Positions 59,264-64,000 of a stretch of 64,000 nucleotides of DNA are shown here, one piece after another. The notes below the pieces were generated by a model, which did no database searches, was not told the origin of the DNA, and worked only from the letters and a program-made list of their open reading frames with translations. Source of the DNA: Hybos culiciformis (Eukaryota > Arthropoda > Insecta > Diptera > Hybotidae); contig OZ023273.1 in assembly GCA_964007475.1 (NCBI GenBank), forward strand, positions 88,018,841 through 88,082,840, in the 5' to 3' direction. The position numbers and the translations under genes were made by a program. Positions within the stretch are counted from its first letter, which is position 1. Each line of letters opens with the position of its first letter.

Positions 59264-60070
59264 AAATGGACTTTGTTGAAGAATTTCAATATTTCGAGTA
59301 ATGGTTGAATGATAAAATATTCTCAAAATTGAAAGATTTCACAGAAAGTACAGAAGAATTGTGGTAAAATCGAAAGATGATAACAGTTGACGATCGGCAA
59401 TACAAATTTTCACAGGAACAATCTTCTGATATTATTTTAAATTTAGATTTGTCATCATTGATCCCAATCATAGATATTTAATTTTAATACTTCATCACAA
59501 CAACAATTATTAAATATTGTTACAAATCAACACAAAAACGCTTCAAATATAGTTCCCCCATAATTGAGAATTCATCAAAAATCAATAATGAAGAAAAAAG
59601 GAATCAAACAACAATAAGTTCGGCTGTGATCAGTTCTTCAAATTGTGGAATTCTTGATTTGAAGAAAGAACTTATTGAAACTCAACAAAAAATTCAAAAT
59701 GAAATGAAATTGGTTAAAGAAGAAATTTGTTAAATTGGATTTGGATGGGAATAATGATGATGAGATTGAAGTTATTGTTATTGAAAATGAAAATTCTGAT
59801 AACTATTATGAAATGATGATGAAACTACCTGAAAAAGAAAATGGTAAGAAGTATATTTCAAACGTTATGATTCACTTTTTTATACGATATTTAAATAAAT
59901 TTGTCAAAAAAAAAGATATTAAAAATGGTTATAAAATACCTAGTTATATTTAAAAAGAATACAATGAAACTAAATAATTTTATTTTATATACTCATGTTT
60001 AGATGATGTTGTCTTGATTGAAGATGCAGATGATGATAATAAAAATAACATCATTCACAACTTATAGTAA
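59264..60070 (+). pseudogene. Unrecognised acidic coding remnant, possibly two exons
   Basis: Plus-strand fragments read like protein but need several frames: MDFVEEFQYFE and FTESTEELW near 59264-59370, SQEQSSDIILNLDLSSLIPI to 59480, then a coiled-coil-like DLKKELIETQQKIQNEMKLV (59658-59730), then DLDGNNDDEIEVIVIENEN (59735 onward). A donor-like AATG|GTAAGA follows at ~59843, and an acceptor-like TTTAG at ~60002 precedes DDVVLIEDADDD. The two hydrophobic cores flanked by acids (IEVIVI, DVVLIED) resemble SUMO-interaction motifs. I do not recognise the family; it may be a host gene remnant. Confidence 0.35.
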
Positions 60071-60223
60071 TTGTGATAGAATTTTTTAATATTTTGCATT
60101 TGTTCATATGATAAACATAAAAATTTTATTTATACTGAAGATGAACTTAAACAACGTAATATTATTGCATTAACAAATTAATTGAACTATATTTGAATTA
60201 GTGTTTTGAATTAGCATTAAAAT

Positions 60224-61050
60224 TTGAAAAGCTATGAATTAAGTCGGCATCGGCCAATATCAAATCAAAAATATAAAATTACATTCGAAGAACAACATCA
60301 TCAAATTTTAGGTAAAGATTGTCAGTATTGTTACGATAAGTTACAAGAAAGTTTCAAACTATTAAATTGTTCAGATTTAATACCGAAAAGTATTCTACTA
60401 CAGATTAACAAACAAATCGAAACAGAACAGATTAAAATAAATCAAATCGAAATAGAACAAAGTATAATAGAATCAGATAGTTCTGAAAAAAAATTTGACG
60501 ATACTCTTGACAAAATGGCTCTTTCGAATGTAGATTTTTTGCGTTTAGCAAATTCACAAATAAATAGAAATTATAGTGGTGATCCACTAGCACTTAAATC
60601 TTTCATCGATTCAATAAATTTGTTAGACACATTAGCAGAGACACCAAACTTAATAAATTTATTAGCTACTTTTCTTTTATCAAAGCTTGATGGTACAGCC
60701 CGTGAATCTATAGCTGAAAATTAAAACTCAATAAAACCCGATAGTTCTAAAATTATAGAAGGAAAAATAAAAGCCTTAAGAACGGATAGAAACACTTTAC
60801 AAAATTTTTCGGAAAAAGCTAACGAATTGTCTGAAGCTTTTCGTCGTTTACTTGTGTTGGAAGGTATACCAACACAACACATTGAGGTAACTTTAATAAT
60901 AATCGTGGAAATAGAGGAAATGCAAATAGAAATTTTAATCAAAATAATTATGTATATATATAATTATATGTAATTATATAATTACGATATGCGGGAAACT
61001 TCCGGGCTCCCCAAAACGGCCAGGGGGAACAAGATCAAATGCGTTTACAG
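60224..61050 (+). pseudogene. Gyp4 (mdg1/412-like) gag, with odd N-terminus
   Basis: The first 166 codons (60224-60724) begin with a segment containing GKDCQYCYDKLQESF (C-x2-C) that I do not recognise and that may come from another gene. From about residue 115 it is gag-like: INRNYSGDPLALKSFIDSI. After TAA at 60722-60724 the same frame continues (IIEGKIKALRTDRNTLQNFS), characteristic of mdg1/412 gags. Near 60950-61023 an AT-repeat interruption precedes a Gly/Gln-rich, GC-richer tail. Confidence 0.7.
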
Positions 61051-61309
61051 CAAAATTAAATAATAACATAATTTTAATACACATTACATTAATCCTAGTT
61101 CACAATTTAATACTAACTCACATTCAAACTCGAATACAACGAAAATTTTTTATAATTCTAATTTAAGACCAAATTTTAACCAAAACAAAAATTATTCAAA
61201 AGAATATAAAAATTTTCCTAATTATTATCCAAATTCAACTACTAAATCTAAAGTAATTTCAAAAAATGTTTTTAACATCAATCCAAATTTTTCTGATTTT
61301 ATTATTTTA

Positions 61310-61669
61310 AATTCTAAATTAAATTTCCAAGGCTCAACATTTCTAGTCGATACTCAGGCAGATATTTCTTTGATAAAAATATCATAAATCGATTCAAATT
61401 TTAACTTAAAAAATAAATTAAATTCAAATAACATTATAAGCATTTTGGGAATAACGCAAAATTCTATAAAAAGTTTAGGTACAATCAACGTCAACTTTCA
61501 TTTTAAACATACAATTTTATCTTATTTACTACACGTAGTTCCAGACGAATTTAATATCCCTTCGGATGGTATTTTAGGCAAAGACTTTCTCAAATTTTAT
61601 AAGTGTCAAATAAATTATGATTCTATACAATTAACAATAATTCTTATTCTTTTTCAATTCCAATTTTAG
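61310..61669 (+). pseudogene. Gyp4 protease
   Basis: The active site reads FLVDTQADISLIK (DTQ instead of DTG), followed by a stop at 61384. The rest of the domain, IPSDGILGKDFLKFYKC, is in the same family style. Inactive. Confidence 0.75.
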
Positions 61670-62007
61670 AAAACCCTAGTGAAAATTCAATTGTTTTACC
61701 TTCTAGATGTGAAGTCATTCGTTTTATTCTTCAAAATGATTATCTTTGTGTGGTGCTTGATCAATCGGACCTGATATTTTCATTCCACGTACGATAGTTT
61801 CTTCAAAAACTCCTTTAATTAAAGTTTTAAATTTATCAGATAAAATTGGAATAATTCCTAAAAACACTTCACTTAAATCAGAACCTCTTTCAAATTTTAA
61901 CATTCTAAGAATTTACACAAATAAAAATCAGAGTAGAACAAAAGAATTGCTTCAAATAATATCTAAAAATACCAAACCGCAATACCAAGAAAAATTATTA
62001 AATTTAT

Positions 62008-63080
62008 GTGAACAATATAGTAATTAATATATTCCATATGAAAGATGATAAAATGACAACAAATAACTTCTACACACAAAATTTAAGGATAGATAATAAT
62101 ACTCCGGTGTTTGTGAAGAATTATAGAGTTCCATATTCCCAAAAACAGGAAATCGACGACCAAGTAAATAATTTATTAAAAAATTATCTTATTAAACCAA
62201 GCCAATCTAATTTTAATAGCCCTATCATTTTAGTACCTAAAAAAGGGTCAGATAAAAAATGGAGATTATGCATAGATTACCGTCTAGTAATTAAAAATCG
62301 ACGACCAAGTAAATAATTTATTAAAAAATTATCTTATTGAACCAAGCCAATCTAATTTTAATAGCCCTATCATTTTAGTACCTAAAAAAGGGTCAGATAA
62401 AAAATGGAGATTATGCATAGATTACCGTCTAGTAATTAAAAAATTAATCGCAGATAAATATCAACTACCAAGAATAGAAGACATATTAGACAATTTAGGC
62501 AGATCAAAATTTTTTACTGTACTCGACCTTTACTCTGGATTTCATCAAGTTCCACTTAATGAAAACTCGCGAGATATAACATCTTTTAGCAAAGATAAAG
62601 GTTCGTTTAGATGGAAAGTTCTTCCATTCGGTTTAAATGTATCACCCAACTCATTTTCTTGAATGATGGCATTAGCTTTCTCTGGTCTTACACTATTACA
62701 ATGCTTTCTATATATTGACGATATAATATGTTCAGTCGAACATCACCTTAAAAATCTTAAATCTATCTTCGAAGTTTGTAAAAATTTAACCTTAAACTAA
62801 ATCCTGAAAAATGTCTATTTTTTAAAAATGAAGTCACATACCTAGGACAAAAATGTACCGATTGAGGTATCTACCCAGACAGTAGCAAAATAGATACAGT
62901 TAGAAATTATCCTGTACCAAAAGATAAAGACTCTACCAAACGATTTGTTGCATTTATGAACTATTACAGAAAATTCATACCAAATTTCGCATCTATAGCA
63001 AAACCCTTAAATAATATGACTAGACTTAAAGTAAATTTTTCTTGGACACAAGAGTGTCAAAAATCTTTTGAAATTTTAAA
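62008..63080 (+). pseudogene. Gyp4 reverse transcriptase
   Basis: The RT entry has FNSPIILVPKKGSDKKWRLC and is followed by the 145-bp duplication that shifts the frame. The core continues with FFTVLDLYSGFHQVPLNENS, LPFGLNVSPNSF, and an intact YIDD near 62716. There are stops at several points. The thumb region reads FMNYYRKFIPNFASIAKPL. Confidence 0.82.
62151..62440 (+). repeat. 145-bp tandem duplication inside Gyp4 RT
   Basis: 62151-62295 and 62296-62440 repeat with one visible substitution (A/G near 62194/62339). 145 is not a multiple of three, so the copy shifts the frame and ends the first RT frame at 62314-62316. Confidence 0.88.
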
Positions 63081-63083
63081 AAA

Positions 63084-63560
63084 TTGTTTAATTATAATAA
63101 TTTTAATTTTTTAATTATAATAAATTGTCCTTCAATCTTAAATTATCCAAATTTCTCAAAACCTTTTATAATTACTGTTGACGCTTCTAACTTGGGAATA
63201 GGATCCAACCTAAGTCAGGAGATCAATGGCAACGATTTACCAATTTCATATTCTTCTCGTAGTTTCACAAAAGGTGAAATGAATAAATCAACAATAGAAA
63301 AAGAATTAGCTGCAATACACTTCGCAATTTTACATTATAGACCATACATTTATGGAACGAAATTTACTATTAGATCTGATCATAAACCCCTAGTTTATCT
63401 GTTTTCTTTAAGAAACCCATCTTCAAAATTAACTAGAATGAGGCTAGATATAGAAGAATATAACTGTACAGTACATTAAAGTACATTAAAGGAAAATGTA
63501 ATGTTGTAGCAGATGCACTCTCTCGTATCTCAATAGATGAGCTAAAAGCAATGCAAAATA
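63084..63560 (+). pseudogene. Gyp4 RNase H and tail
   Basis: ITVDASNLGIGSNLSQ, STIEKELAAIHFAI and IRSDHKPLVYLFSL mark RNase H. After a small duplication (GTACATTAAA, 63472-63491) the conserved end CNVVADALSRISIDELK follows. Confidence 0.82.
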
Positions 63561-64000
63561 ATGAACACAAAGTTAATATAACGACGCGATCAATGACTAA
63601 AATTAAAAAACCACAAAATTCAAAATTTCATAAATATAATAATGAAAATCCTAATAAAACTTTAGAACAAAAAATAAATATATTAATATATGAGGATAAA
63701 TTTAATTATAAAATACCTCAATTAATATTTCACTCATAGTTGTAAAATATACAAAAAACGTAAATTATTATATAAAAACGACATTTCAAATATTTATCAG
63801 ACATTAGAGCCTGGATATAATAAAATTTTTAAAAAAGAGACAATTCTAGCATTGTTTCTCGTTCAGTTAGAAAAGAATTTAGTTAAAACAAATATTAATA
63901 AAATCCAGATAAATAAAGAAGATGATATTTTTAAATTAATTACTACAAAAGAATTTATTAAGATTGCAAATAAATATATAAAACAATTAGAAATCCCGAT
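63551..64000 (+). pseudogene. Gyp4 pre-integrase linker, partial
   Basis: VNITTRSMTKIK and then frames with frameshifts (EDDIFKLITTKEFIKIANKY) resemble the linker between RNase H and integrase in mdg1/412 elements. Cut by the window end. Confidence 0.55.

Larger units (their letters stand above)
60500..64000 (+). mobile_element. Gyp4: decayed mdg1/412-like Gypsy element, runs off the window
   Basis: Gag, protease, RT, RNase H and the linker before integrase are all recognisable, in Gypsy order, but full of stops and frameshifts and carrying a 145-bp internal duplication. No 5' LTR could be defined upstream. The 3' half lies beyond the window. Confidence 0.8.

Noticed and set aside
1..64000. 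CRISPR array or bacterial-type operon
   Set aside because: No regularly spaced direct repeats with unique spacers. The gene structures and repeats are eukaryotic.

Overview
The window looks like an AT-rich (roughly three-quarters A+T) insect nuclear genome. The evidence is split host-gene fragments with GT/AG introns, insect-type Ty3/Gypsy elements of several clades (including mdg1/412-like and a gag resembling mdg3/Blastopia), hAT and TA-target MITEs, and a LINE with an (ATT)n tail. I cannot fix the order. No intact host gene is visible. Almost everything recognisable is mobile DNA or a broken gene.

Layout. 1-3933: AT-rich, no gene, with a 131-bp tandem duplication and two hairpins. 3938-11033: a complete but disabled Ty3/Gypsy element (here Gyp1) with two LTRs, CCTA target duplication, gag, a likely -1 frameshift site, pol, and three matching stem-loops near its 3' end. 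11904-14390: a 2.5-kb unit bounded by ~108-bp inverted arms, with a 960-bp TIR element (MITE1) beside its left arm that carries a tRNA-Cys-like sequence. 14439-16492: fragments of a DOCK-D (Zizimin/Zir) gene. The PH-domain half is broken; the DHR-1/C2 exons are open.

15717-50694 is one ~11.66-kb segment present three times head to tail (A 15717-27380, B 27381-39045, C 39046-50694), differing by only about 14 substitutions seen by eye plus one 18-bp deletion. Each copy holds the DOCK C2 exons, a GC-richer block, a minus-strand fragment of a possible secreted CUB-family protein, a TIR element with another tRNA-Cys-like core (MITE2), a Gyp1 relative (Gyp2) that lost most of pol, a TA-target MITE (MITE3), a long fold-back, and a three-deep nest: a GTCG-rich MITE, holding a hAT MITE, holding a gag-only LTR retrotransposon. 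The 3' duplication breakpoint lies inside that retrotransposon, so only copy C keeps its complete form (48718-51625), with two 290-bp LTRs that read as identical.

52461-58964: a minus-strand Gypsy element (Gyp3, tRNA-Ser primer site) broken by a 5'-truncated LINE (53290-54694) and a hAT MITE (57306-57946), both with clean target duplications. 59264-60070: an acidic, two-part, unrecognised coding remnant with two SUMO-interaction-like motifs. 60224-64000: a decayed mdg1/412-like element (Gyp4) running off the window.

The parts do not form a pathway. The coherent story is of successive insertions, decay, and then a very recent local triplication. The least explained signals are the tRNA-like cores inside two TIR elements, the covarying stem-loops of Gyp1/Gyp2, and the young gag-only LTR family.
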